DNA from: Symbiodinium natans
Taxonomy: Eukaryota > Sar > Dinophyceae > Suessiales > Symbiodiniaceae
Assembly: GCA_905221605.1 (NCBI GenBank)
Contig: CAJNDS010002723.1
Coordinates: 870,816 to 895,815 of the forward strand
Length of the DNA: 25,000 bases
Direction of reading: 5' to 3'
Each line of letters begins with the position of its first letter. The first letter of the stretch is position 1. A program made the position numbers and the translations under genes. Under the pieces are notes generated by a model that saw only the letters and a program-made list of their open reading frames with translations, had not been told where the DNA came from and did no database searches. Of this stretch, positions 8,060-15,117 are shown piece after piece.

Positions 8060-8152
8060 AGTAGGACATGGGACCTAGGCGGGGGAGCATCGGTTCGATT
8101 TCGGAATGTGCGCGAGACCTACGTGAGAACGCGAGTTGGCACCCGCTGCCGG
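8060..8152 (+). CDS. Candidate exon bounded by telomere-type tracts
   Basis: Thirty-one codons starting SRTWDLGGGASVRFRNVRET and ending TRCR, opened by AAG and closed where a TTTAGGG tract starts with GTTTAGGG. It is phase 0 at both ends if those are splice sites. The basic, strand-rich content is protein-like but unrecognised. Confidence 0.35.
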
Positions 8153-8212
8153 GTTTAGGGTTTAGGGTTCAGGGTGTAGGGCTTAGGGTTCAGGGTTAGG
8201 GGTTAGGGTATG
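8153..8212 (+). repeat. TTTAGGG tract with variants
   Basis: Mix of TTTAGGG, TTCAGGG, TGTAGGG and CTTAGGG. A poly-C run at 8242-8254 follows after a short gap. Confidence 0.9.
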
Positions 8213-8449
8213 TTTGGAAAACCAATGAAGCAGACAAAATGCCCCCCCCCCCCCTCGCCAAGAAAACAAAACAAATACCTAGCGTAGTTTCGCACCCAAT
8301 ATAGTATACAACGGTATAATGTACTTACATATATACACATGCCGCAAAAGAGACTTCGCCTGACAGGCTGCTCGAGCGCCGTGCCTACGCCCGGCTTCAG
8401 TATGCCCATGAGGCATGGACGGACCACTCTTTTGGGCTTAGGGAATAGG

Positions 8450-9225
8450 ACTTAGAGAAAGATATTCAGGGATTAAGATGGGGGAGGGTTTAGGGTTTAG
8501 GCTTGCAGCTTTAGGATTTGGGGCTTTTCTAGGGGCTCTCCTCTTTAAGATTTACGGACCCCTCTTTGGGGCTTCGGGAATAGGACTTAGGGAAAAATAT
8601 TCAGGGAATAAGGTGGAAAGAAGCTTTCGGGATCCCACCCTTTAGGGCTTAGCCAAAAAGATTTAGGGAATAGGACCTGCATTTAGGATGTAAGGGCCAC
8701 CTTTTTAGGGTTCGGGAATAGGATTTGAGAGTAAATACAAGGGAATAAGATTTAAGGGATCCCGCTCTTTAAGGTTTGGAGAAAAGAATTTGGCAATAAT
8801 TCTCATTTTTGGGGCTCTCCTGGGGGTTCTCCTCTTTGCGATTTGAATGACCTGAAGGAGTCAAATTTAGGTCCCACCCTTTACTGTTTCGCGAAAAGGA
8901 TTTAGGGAATGGGAGTTGTTTTAGGATTCAGGGGCTCTCCTTCTCAAAATTTAGGGGCTCTCCTCCTTAGAATTTAAGGATCCTATTTCCCAAATCCTTA
9001 TCACTAAATCCTAAAGAGCGGGGTCCCTACATCTTGTTGCCTAGATTTATTTATTCCCTAAGCCCAAAAGAGGGGCATCCTTACATCCCATTGAGGAGAG
9101 CCCTTGCATTTTACAAACCAATCTTATTCCCCAAGTCCTCTGTGCTAAATCCTAAAGAGCCGGATCCCCAAATCTTACTTCCTAAACCCTATTTCCTTAC
9201 TTTCATTCCCTGAAGAGGGGGGGGG
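8450..9225. repeat. Large degenerate inverted array of a ~60-70 bp unit
   Basis: The left half repeats words such as AGGGGCTCTCCT, TTTAGGGAATAGGA and GGGATCCCGCTCTTTA. After about 8985 the same words appear as complements (TAAATCCTAAAGAGCGGGG, ATTCCCTAAGCCCAAAAGAG). The units are diverged and rich in TTTAGGG-like cores, suggesting an old array folded around 8985. Confidence 0.65.
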
Positions 9226-10110
9226 GGTAGCACGTATATGTATAAACATAACCAATCAATTCAAATGATATGATAGAAGGTAATTTTCCTAATGGGTGAA
9301 TTCAGCCGGAGCCTTCAATATGTGTAGCCATATACCACAGCCATACGGGGTTATGGAAGCCTTCGTAGTTGAATCTAAACGGAAAGTACTATCTCACTCC
9401 CATCAGATGGCAGCAAGAAGTTGTCACTTACACAGCAAAACATCTGTTTAGATTTTCCTTAAGCTCCTATGGGGTTCGAACTGAATTGGGTTGCAACTAA
9501 AATCCGAATGTATTCATCGTTAGATCTCGGTAGAATCCTAATGGTTGTGTTTAACTGAGATTCAAGTGGTTACGCCCCATTATGTTTAGGATGAACTCTC
9601 AAAAGTTTCTATTGCGTGTTAATAAGGCGCATTACCTCATTCAGGATATGCTTACATGAAACCAGAACATATAGCATTATGATATTTAAGGATGCACACA
9701 GGTATCAAAAGCACACTCAATACATGTAAGGAGAAACAGCGGATACAACGCTGCATAAGTGTCCCAATAGGGTCCTTCACTAGTAGCTATCACGTCGTGT
9801 GCAAGTGGTTATTGCTTCGTCAAGGGCCGCTAAGGACGCTTTTGGTTCCGTGGCGCAAGACGTGCCATAACGTGTCGCGAGTGTTGTGGAGAGTTAGAAG
9901 AAGCTAACAAAGGAGTTCCGCGCGAGCAGGGCTGTCCCAGTAGCTGTCCTGCCTCACTGATACACACTGCTCAGCATGAGCCCTCACAAAATTAAAAGTA
10001 GGTATGTCATACGCGTCGGGAATTAGCTTAAGTAAACTTCATTCGCGCAAGGCGCCGCGCAAAGCAAGAAAGACCAACACCACCAAAACAACCTCTTTGT
10101 GGGACTTTCC
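9226..10110. other. Unassigned AT-richer stretch without telomere repeats
   Basis: About 880 bp with no TTTAGGG, no obvious inverted repeats and no frame longer than about 70 codons. Its composition differs from the flanks. I cannot say what it is. Confidence 0.5.
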
Positions 10111-10230
10111 TAGCGCCCACATGGCAAGAGTCCTGGACATGCTTGTCGAAACCCAAAACCCTCAACCCTAAACCCTAAACCCTCAACCCTAAACATAGTG
10201 CCCAAATGGCAAGAGTCTCGGACATGGTTG
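10111..10230 (-). repeat. CCCTAAA insert flanked by a 35-bp direct duplication
   Basis: 10111-10145 and 10196-10230 are 30/35 identical; both contain ATGGCAAGAGTC and GGACATG. Between them lies a CCCTAAA/CCCTCAA tract of about 45 bp. Confidence 0.9.
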
Positions 10231-10612
10231 GTTTTGCTACTATTTGCTTAAGAACCCCCCCCCCCCAAAAAAAAAAAATTGGAAAATAATAATCCCCATA
10301 TTGCCTTATAAGGAAGAATGTTTTGGGGGGTTCTTAAGCAATTCGTAGTTTGTGGTTCTGCTGGATCTATGCGCTCAAAATGGACAGGAAGCACGTAAAC
10401 GTTACGGAAGATGCCTCCGCATAGCCATCAAGCAAAAAAGACAAGCTTCGGGGACTCTCCAACCAGAGTTCCCAACTGGCAAAAGTCCGAGATTTTCTTT
10501 GTGTTCCTGCTTCTGGGGAAGAATGCACAAAGTTTGCGGAAGATGTCTCGGCAGAACAAAAAACACCAAGAAGCAAAAGGGCGTGACAAGCAATCCCTAT
10601 TGGGTACCCTAA
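10206..10612 (+). CDS. Candidate gene start interrupted by family A element A3; unknown basic protein
   Basis: ATG at 10206 reads MARVSDMVGF up to 10236, where A3 is inserted. After A3 the same frame resumes: VVLLDLCAQNGQEARKRYGR, then CLRIAIKQKRQ, to a stop near 10612. Removing A3 plus one TTTG copy makes one open frame of about 96 codons. The C-terminal part is lysine/arginine rich, and CGRCL-type words recur (GRCLRIAIKQK and GRCLGRTKNTKK), hinting at an internal duplication. No domain recognised. Splicing as GC (10236) to AG (10348) would also keep frame, adding one codon. The upstream duplicate (10121) has a second MARV start that soon stops. Confidence 0.45.
10237..10348 (+). mobile_element. 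Family A inverted-repeat element (A3), 112 bp
   Basis: CTACTATTTGCTTAAGAAC at the left and GTTCTTAAGCAATTCGTAG at the right; TTTG duplicated at 10233-10236 and 10349-10352. The interior has a C-run, an A-run, AATAATAATCCC and TATAAGGAAGAATG. It interrupts an open reading frame. Confidence 0.9.
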
Positions 10613-10630
10613 ATATCATAGGCCGCCTTA

Positions 10631-10682
10631 TCACCCTAAACCCTGAACCCTAAACCCTAAACCCTGAACCCTAAACCCTAAA
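10631..10682 (-). repeat. CCCTAAA tract
   Basis: About seven units, some CCCTGAA. CCCTAAATAT words lie on both sides. Confidence 0.95.
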
Positions 10683-10876
10683 TATGCATGTCAGAAGGAC
10701 CCCAAGAGGGGCCAGATGCTGGAGAAGAGAGACCATGTATAGGAGCTCAGTGCAATTGCGCAGTCAAGCCTTCCCCCTCAGCACATGGATCCTCCCCAAA
10801 ATAAGGGCGCCTTTACGACAAAAACGGCCTTGAAACTGAACCCTAAACCCTGAGTCCCTAATCCTGTGTAGGGTTC
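10683..10876. other. Spacer, no gene seen
   Basis: Contains GGACCCCAAGAGGGGCC and a short CCCTAAACCCTGAG relic near 10841. No supported frame. Confidence 0.4.
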
Positions 10877-11012
10877 ACTTGGCGGTTCATGGTACTTAAT
10901 GGCCAATGATAACTGTACTGATAACCCACTTCTAAGCCCCTTAAGTGCCCTGACATGGTTGTAAGTACAGTTACAAGTACAGTTTATAATCGGTCAACAA
11001 GTGCCAAGCAGG
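10877..11012. mobile_element. Family B element (B3), diverged
   Basis: Left ACTTGGCGGTTCATGG, inner CCACTTCTAAGCCCC, right GTGCCAAGCAGGG match family B ends. Internal GTACAGTTACAAGTACAGTT duplication. Confidence 0.5.
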
Positions 11013-11040
11013 GTAGAGAGCACGCCCCGAATTTCTGCGA

Positions 11041-11095
11041 ACCCTAAACCCTAAACCCTAAACCCTAAACTCTAAACCCTAAACCCTAAACCCCT
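11041..11095 (-). repeat. CCCTAAA tract
   Basis: About eight units. CACGCCCCGAA before it and CACGCCCGGAA after it may be a short flanking duplication. Confidence 0.95.
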
Positions 11096-11110
11096 AACAC
11101 GCCCGGAAAG

Positions 11111-11192
11111 GTCCAAGGATGACGTGCTGCTAGAGGAGATCCGCTACCTTCGCCAGCTGCTTGCCGACAGCAACGAAGAGAAGCGGATCCAG
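11111..11192 (+). CDS. Candidate coiled-coil exon (plus-strand exon chain)
   Basis: Reads SKDDVLLEEIRYLRQLLADS then NEEKRIQ, with a heptad-like spacing of L and I and heavy charge, typical of a coiled coil. The acceptor would be GAAAG at 11110. It ends ATCCAG before GC, a donor type used in dinoflagellates; a GT lies two bases further. Followed by two more phase-0 islands of similar character (11593, 11810). Confidence 0.55.
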
Positions 11193-11199
11193 GCGGTTG

Positions 11200-11410
11200 G
11201 GGGGTTTGGGGGTTTAGGTTTGGGGTTTTAGGGTTCAGGGTTTAGGGTTTATAGGGTTTAGGGTTCAGGGTTTGGGGGTTTTAGGGTTTTTGGGGTTTAG
11301 GGGTTTAGGCCTTTACGGTGTAGGGGGTTGGGGGTTTGGGGGTTTTAGGGTTTTAGGGGTTTTAGAGTTTTAGGGGTTTTAGGGGTTTTAGGGGTTTTAG
11401 GGGTTTACGG
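11200..11410 (+). repeat. G-rich telomere-type tract (TTTTAGGGG variants)
   Basis: Units drift between TTTAGGG, TTTTAGGGG and TTTGGGGG; a smaller repeat of the same type lies at 11472-11508. Confidence 0.9.
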
Positions 11411-11420
11411 AGAGCGTCAG

Positions 11421-11459
11421 TGCAGACACTGCCCGTCACACGCCTCGGCCTCAGCACGG
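11421..11459 (+). CDS. Possible mini-exon
   Basis: CGTCAG precedes 13 codons, CRHCPSHASASAR, ending before GTTCGA. Phase 0 at both ends. Short, so weak. Confidence 0.25.
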
Positions 11460-11592
11460 GTTCGAGAAAAGGGGCTTAGGGGTTTAGGGGTTTAGGGTTT
11501 AGGGGTGCTGGGATTGGCGGGGCCCCCTTTTTTTTTTTTTTGGTGCTCCCCGGGGTTCTTCAGGAACCGAAGGTTTTCAGCATGGCTGCTAG

Positions 11593-11676
11593 GTGGCCAT
11601 CATCCGTGACGAAGTGTCCGAGAAGCAGCGCAGCATTGACGAGCTCAGACAGCAAGCCGCTGTCGCGGAGGCACTT
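11593..11676 (+). CDS. Candidate coiled-coil exon
   Basis: TGCTAG precedes 28 codons reading VAIIRDEVSEKQRSIDELRQ then QAAVAEAL, strongly helical and coiled-coil-like. It ends exactly where a TTTAGGG tract begins (GTTTAGGG). Phase 0 at both ends and compatible with 11192 and 11810. Confidence 0.6.
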
Positions 11677-11726
11677 GTTTAGGGTTTAGGGTTCAGGGTT
11701 TAGGGTTTAGGGTGGTTTAGGGTTTA
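11677..11726 (+). repeat. TTTAGGG tract forming the start of a putative intron
   Basis: About six units directly after the exon at 11593-11676, then a (CT)n pyrimidine run at 11738-11770, then CCTTGCCAG at 11809. Together this looks like a complete intron, 11677-11809. Confidence 0.9.
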
Positions 11727-11809
11727 GTTCTTCCTCCCCTCTCTCTCTCTCTCTGTCTCTGTCTTGTCCTCTCAGTCTCTGACGTCTCGCGCTAAGTGCT
11801 CCTTGCCAG

Positions 11810-11902
11810 GCTACACTCTCCGCCGTGCGGCAGCAGCGAGACGGAGGTGTTCATCCCTCAGCTTTACCGCCAACTCCCAAAGGTGGACTTGGGCAACTCC
11901 CT
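11810..11902 (+). CDS. Candidate exon, linker-like
   Basis: CCTTGCCAG acceptor behind a CT-rich stretch, then 31 codons starting ATLSAVRQQRDGG and continuing into a proline/glycine-rich part (LPPTPKGGLGQLP). A consensus donor GTGAGT lies at 11903. Phase 0 on both sides. With 11111 and 11593 it gives a coherent helical-then-linker protein segment. The splice signals are the best of the small exons here. Confidence 0.6.
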
Positions 11903-11934
11903 GTGAGTCATGACCCGTAGTTCTATGCGCGCAG

Positions 11935-12021
11935 AATTGTGTTCAGCTTCATCTGCAACAGGCATTGAGTCTTCTGCATCACGCTGAATCTCCGTCTCAT
12001 GATGGAACAACCCAGCCCTAA
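11935..12021 (+). CDS. Possible next or last exon
   Basis: CGCGCAG precedes 28 codons reading NCVQLHLQQALSLLHHAESP then SHDGTTQP and TAA. Phase 0, compatible with 11902. It could be a terminal exon, or the real exon may end earlier. Confidence 0.35.
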   Translation, partial: NCVQLHLQQALSLLHHAESPSHDGTTQP

Positions 12022-12089
12022 GAGTCTAGAACCCTCAACACCTACACCCTGAAACCCTTTGCCCTAGACACTCTCTTACTGACCTAAAC

Positions 12090-12197
12090 CTCAGTTGTAG
12101 AGTGGGTAACCTTAAACCTTTTTTTGGGGCAACAAAACCCCTTAGAATCCCAAAGGTTACTTACCCTTTAGTTCCCCAAGAATACTGGACAACTAAG
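12090..12197. mobile_element. Family C inverted-repeat element (C2)
   Basis: CTCAGTTG at the left and CAACTAAG at the right; inner GTAACCTT/AAGGTTAC and GGGG/CCCC pairs. The right end (TACTGGACAACTAAG) resembles that of C3 (TATTGGGCAACTAAG). Confidence 0.5.
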
Positions 12198-12208
12198 AAG
12201 CTCGGAAA

Positions 12209-12329
12209 CTACTATTTGCTTAAGAACCCCCCCCCCAAAAAAAAAAATAGAAAATAATAATCCCATATTAACCTTAACAAGGAAGAGTGTCAGTTTTTTA
12301 TTTCTTCGGGGTTCCTAAGCCATTCGTAG
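12209..12329 (+). mobile_element. Family A inverted-repeat element (A4), 121 bp
   Basis: CTACTATTTGCTTAAGAAC left end and GGTTCCTAAGCCATTCGTAG right end; GGAAA at 12204-12208 and 12330-12334. The interior has a C-run, an A-run and AACAAGGAAGAGTG. It abuts C2 on the left and an open island on the right. Confidence 0.88.
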
Positions 12330-12410
12330 GGAAAGCAGGCCATTTTGCGTGAGGTTGGCATGTCCAACGCTGCAAGCCGCCAGCTCGAGGCCGCGTGGAA
12401 GTCGCCCCAG
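12330..12410 (+). CDS. Candidate helical exon following A4
   Basis: Starts directly after the GTAG of A4 and reads GKQAILREVGMSNAASRQLE then AAWKSPQ, phase 0. Helical, charged and similar in feel to the 11.1-11.9 kb exons. The donor is unclear; it ends CCCCAG before GGATTTTT. If real, the A4 end serves as its 3' splice site. Confidence 0.45.
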
Positions 12411-12419
12411 GGATTTTTT

Positions 12420-12740
12420 TTGGGGGTTTAGGGTTTGGGGTTTAGGGAAAGGGTAGGCAGTGCAGCAGTCCTAGCCGTAAAAAAAAAGGGTTTAGGGTTT
12501 AGGGAAGAAAGGTTTGGGGATTTAGGGTTTTGGGGTTTAGGGTTTAGGGTTTAGGGGTTGGTGCTGCAGTTGGGGTTTAGGGTTTAGGGTTTGCGGGTTT
12601 AGTGTTCAGGGGCCCAAGCCCGGATGCAAAAGGGTTTTGGGGTTTTAGGGGGTTTGGGGGTTTACGGGTTTTAGGGTGTTAGGGTGTAAGGGTTTAGGGA
12701 GGTGTCCAGATGCAAAACTGATGGGTGTTAGGGTTTAGGG
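12420..12740 (+). repeat. Broken telomere-type tract with short unique inserts
   Basis: TTTAGGG, TTTTGGGG and TTTTAGGG units interrupted by short unique pieces. GGATGCAAAA (12622) and AGATGCAAAA (12708) flank one sub-tract, a possible short duplication. Confidence 0.85.
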
Positions 12741-12811
12741 AGAAGCCGCCCGAATCTCTGTGCTTTTCTTGGCACAGTTGTTGTTTGAGGGTTGATGGTG
12801 AGAGTGCGCAG

Positions 12812-12844
12812 CCCTATGGCGGACTTCCCTGGTCACCCTGCTAC
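12812..12844 (+). CDS. Possible mini-exon
   Basis: GTGCGCAG, then PYGGLPWSPCY, then GTTTAGGG at the start of the next tract. Eleven codons, phase 0. Confidence 0.25.
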
Positions 12845-12912
12845 GTTTAGGGTTTAGGGTTTAGGGTTTAGTGTTTAGGGTTTAGGGTCTAGGGTTTAGG
12901 GTTTAGGGTTAC
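12845..12912 (+). repeat. TTTAGGG tract
   Basis: About nine units with one GTGTTTAGGG and one TCTAGGG variant. Confidence 0.95.
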
Positions 12913-13081
12913 CTTTGCATGTCGTCTGGGTTGCTTGCAAACTTGAAGGAGGCACTGAATTCTTTGCATGTGCTTGGTCCTAGTCCTAGTCGCCGATGAT
13001 ATACCAACAAAGTTCTGTACATATGTACGTGTATATAGGTATATATGTATATATGTAGAAATGTATATATGTATATATGTG
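12913..13081. other. Exon-like island followed by a TATATG microsatellite
   Basis: 12913-13000 is open on the plus strand (LCMSSGLLANLKEALNSLHV and a few more) without firm borders. 13021-13081 is (TATATG)n-like. Confidence 0.3.
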
Positions 13082-13092
13082 TTCATCGCCAG

Positions 13093-13152
13093 CCGCTCGG
13101 CGCTCCAAGAAACCCCAGGGACTTCTTCCTTCAACCACGAGAGCGATTTAGG
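13093..13152 (+). CDS. Candidate small exon
   Basis: CATCGCCAG precedes 20 codons, PLGAPRNPRDFFLQPRERFR, ending at the GTTTAGGG of the following tract. Phase 0. Confidence 0.3.
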
Positions 13153-13178
13153 GTTTAGGGTTAGGGTTTAGGGTTGAG
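13153..13178 (+). repeat. TTTAGGG tract
   Basis: Three to four units with a GGGTTGAG-type decayed tail. Confidence 0.9.
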
Positions 13179-13227
13179 TGTTGGCATTCCCACACCTAGG
13201 ATTGAGGGTTGAGGGTTAAGTACTGGG

Positions 13228-13328
13228 TCTGGGGCTTGGGGGTTTTGTTTTTGGGTTTAGGGTTTAGGGTTCCGCACGAGGGCAGCAATGAGCCCGGAGG
13301 CAAAAAAAGGGTACCCCAAGCCCCAGAC
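13228..13328. mobile_element. Short inverted-repeat element containing TTTAGGG
   Basis: GTCTGGGGCTTGGGG at 13228-13242 is exactly inverted as CCCCAAGCCCCAGAC at 13314-13328; the outer bases pair partly. TTTAGGG units (13256-13270) sit inside. Confidence 0.6.
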
Positions 13329-13511
13329 TCTAATTAAAAGCAACCCCAACGCCCTACAACTTGAAGACAGTCTTATTGACACCATTGTTGCCATTGTTAT
13401 TTGATGGTCGGCAGCCATAATTTTGGGGGAGTTGGGGTAGCCAGATCCTTTGGCCATACAACCCAAGATAGCTTATGGAAACTTCATTTATCAGGGACAC
13501 CCAAATCCAGC
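13329..13511. other. Spacer, no gene supported
   Basis: Small open frames only; repeated CCATTGTTGCCATTGTT-type words near 13382. Confidence 0.4.
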
Positions 13512-13640
13512 CTAAACCCTCAACCCTCAACCCTTAACCCTATAGACCCTTCAGCTTAAAACCTAAACATAGACCCTAAACCCTAAACCCTAAACCCTAT
13601 ACCCTATACCCTATAGACCCTAAACCCTAAACCCTGAACG
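13512..13640 (-). repeat. CCCTAAA tract with CCCTATA and CCCTCAA variants
   Basis: About 14 units, including a run of CCCTATA and two CCCTATAGA copies. Confidence 0.92.
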
Positions 13641-13702
13641 TTGTGCAATTTTGAGAGTCAGAGGTCGAGCTCCAGGAGTCGAACGCGCAGGCGCAAGGGT
13701 GT
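13641..13702 (+). CDS. Possible mini-exon with coiled-coil flavour
   Basis: After TTTTGAG the frame reads SEVELQESNAQAQG and meets GTGTAGG at 13699. It continues the helical theme of the islands upstream but is very short. Confidence 0.25.
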
Positions 13703-13760
13703 AGGTTTAGGGTTTAGGGTTTAGGGTTTAGGGTTTAGGGTTTAGGGTTTAGGGTTCAGG
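13703..13760 (+). repeat. TTTAGGG tract
   Basis: Eight nearly perfect units. Confidence 0.95.
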
Positions 13761-13865
13761 GCATGGTTTGCCTTTCGTGGTGTTGGGAACGGCGCTCTCG
13801 CTTGGGTGCCGTGCACATGCTCCTCTTGATGTGCAGAACCCTAAGCCGTAAACCCTAAAACACTA

Positions 13866-14020
13866 CCCGTAAACCTTCAAGTAGCTCTGCAAGGCCCACT
13901 CTACAAGCATTCAAGACGACTTCAAGAGCACTCCAAGAGCGATTGCTCTTGGAGTGCTCTTGAAGTCGTCTTGGAATGCTTTTAGAGTGGGCCTTGCAGA
14001 GCTACTTGAAGGTTTACGGG
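13866..14020. repeat. 155-bp near-perfect palindrome capped by family B ends
   Basis: Arms 13866-13940 and 13945-14020 are complementary with about one mismatch and one indel, around the 4-nt loop GATT. The outer 20 bp of each arm (CCCGTAAACCTTCAAGTAG) are family B terminal sequence. Right of the palindrome, sequence like the start of a B element (GGGCAGTTGTAAGAG, TATAAGTAGGGTAGC) continues. Confidence 0.9.
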
Positions 14021-14097
14021 CAGTTGTAAGAGAGGATATAAGTAGGGTAGCTAACGTTATAACCTTGTTTTCAAGTAGTCGGGGTCATCTGAGAGTC

Positions 14098-14240
14098 ACA
14101 CCCCACACATCCCCGCACCCCCACACCCCCACACCCACCTACCCATACCGACCCACCCATACCGACCGACCCACACCCAGACCCAGACCCGCACCGGCAC
14201 CCACACCCACACACCCACGCGCGCACGCGAACACGCACAC
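14098..14240. repeat. ACCC/CA-rich low-complexity tract
   Basis: Irregular CACACCC and GACCCACCC words. Long frames across it are compositional. Confidence 0.85.
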
Positions 14241-14308
14241 CTCTGCAAGCAGAGCAAAAGAGTTGGTTGCGGGCTAGTGTTTCAAACCTTTTTTTCTTCG
14301 CCCTGCAG

Positions 14309-14364
14309 AGCGGCTGGTCTGCTTGGTGGGTGGAAAAAACTCCGAGAGGAAGGCATTTGACTCT
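14309..14364 (+). CDS. Candidate exon
   Basis: A textbook acceptor (TTTTTTTCTTCGCCCTGCAG) is followed by an open frame reading RLVCLVGGKNSERKAFDSTW. It runs into the left end of a family B element; the donor is not clear. Protein-like, unrecognised. Confidence 0.45.
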
Positions 14365-14445
14365 ACTTGGAGGTTCATGGGCAAGTAGGGTCACTATGGT
14401 GACAACCTGATTTAGGGTACTTGTACCCCCACTTTTAAGTACCCT
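14365..14445. mobile_element. Family B element (B4), right end replaced by CCCTAAA
   Basis: ACTTGGAGGTTCATGGGCAAG left end and CCCCACTTTTAAGTACCC near the right; the expected terminal GAACCTTCAAGT is missing where CCCTAAA (14440-14470) begins. Confidence 0.5.
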
Positions 14446-14476
14446 AAACCCATAAACCCTAAACCCTAAATGAGAG

Positions 14477-14521
14477 GCTGCGGAGCTGCAGCAACTCTGT
14501 CCCAGCCTCTGCCCAGTGCAG
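14477..14521 (+). CDS. Candidate small exon
   Basis: TGAGAG, then AAELQQLCPSLCPVQ, then CAG before GTTTTT. Fifteen codons, phase 0, good donor context. Confidence 0.35.
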
Positions 14522-14534
14522 GTTTTTCAGGCTT

Positions 14535-14602
14535 AGGGTTTAGGGTTTAGGGTTTAGGGTTTAGGGTTTAGGGTTTAGGGTTTAGGGTTTAGGGTTTAGG
14601 GT
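14535..14602 (+). repeat. TTTAGGG tract
   Basis: Nine to ten perfect units inside a putative intron between 14521 and 14656. Confidence 0.95.
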
Positions 14603-14655
14603 TCGCCGGCAGCCTCCTCAGTCCGTGCTTAAAAAGGGTTTAGGGGAAACTTCAG

Positions 14656-14709
14656 GTCTACAACTGTGACCGGGCCGCTGCGGAGGTCCATGTCCTCTTG
14701 CTGACATGA
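14656..14709 (+). CDS. Candidate small exon
   Basis: ACTTCAG precedes VYNCDRAAAEVHVLLLT and a TGA; possible donors GTCCAT (14686) and GTCCTC (14692) would end it before the stop. Phase 0 with 14521. Confidence 0.35.
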   Translation, partial: VYNCDRAAAEVHVLLLT

Positions 14710-14745
14710 AATATCATGAAATGCATGTCTGCACCCGGGACTTGT

Positions 14746-14782
14746 GGGTTTAGGGTTTAGGGTTTAGGGTTTAGGGTTTACT
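14746..14782 (+). repeat. TTTAGGG tract
   Basis: Five units. Confidence 0.95.
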
Positions 14783-14890
14783 CTTCAGCTCGGGTAGGTG
14801 AGCATGTTCGTGCTGAGAGAGTCGGGCACCGGCCGCTTCGAACGTTAGCAGCCGAGGGCCTGCCAGGTCTTAGCCGCCTGTTGCTGAATA
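14783..14890 (+). other. Exon-like island upstream of A5
   Basis: Possible pieces: SMFVLRESGTGRFER after GTGAGC at about 14801, and, after GGTCTTAG, PPVAEY, which continues beyond A5 as GRLKWHSNPFLE. Borders uncertain. Confidence 0.3.
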
Positions 14891-14911
14891 CTACTAATTG
14901 CTTAGGAACGC

Positions 14912-14942
<31 letters not shown>

Positions 14943-15073
14943 AAAAACATAAAACAAAAGAAAATAATACTAATAATACTAATAATAATGATAAATCGTC
15001 CTCCTGATAAGGGCAATATAGGCTTTTCATTTTGTTATTTTGATTTTTGGGTGGGTTCTTAAGCAAACAGTAG
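14891..15073 (+). mobile_element. Family A inverted-repeat element (A5), 183 bp
   Basis: CTACTAATTGCTTAGGAAC left and GGTTCTTAAGCAAACAGTAG right; AATA at 14887-14890 and 15074-15077. Longest copy, with an expanded C-run (22 Cs), A-run and (AAT)n. The frame across the empty site reads PPVAEYGRLKWHSNPFLE. Confidence 0.85.
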
Positions 15074-15117
15074 AATACGGACGCTTAAAGTGGCACAGCA
15101 ACCCCTTCTTGGAATAG

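Noticed and set aside
8085-8115. GGTTCGATTTC as a tRNA T-arm
   Set aside because: No D-arm, anticodon arm or matching acceptor stem could be folded around it, and the region reads as an open exon-like island.
13954-14394. 107-codon frames on both strands across the palindrome and CA-rich tract
   Set aside because: Made of palindrome arm, family B end and low-complexity ACCC repeats.
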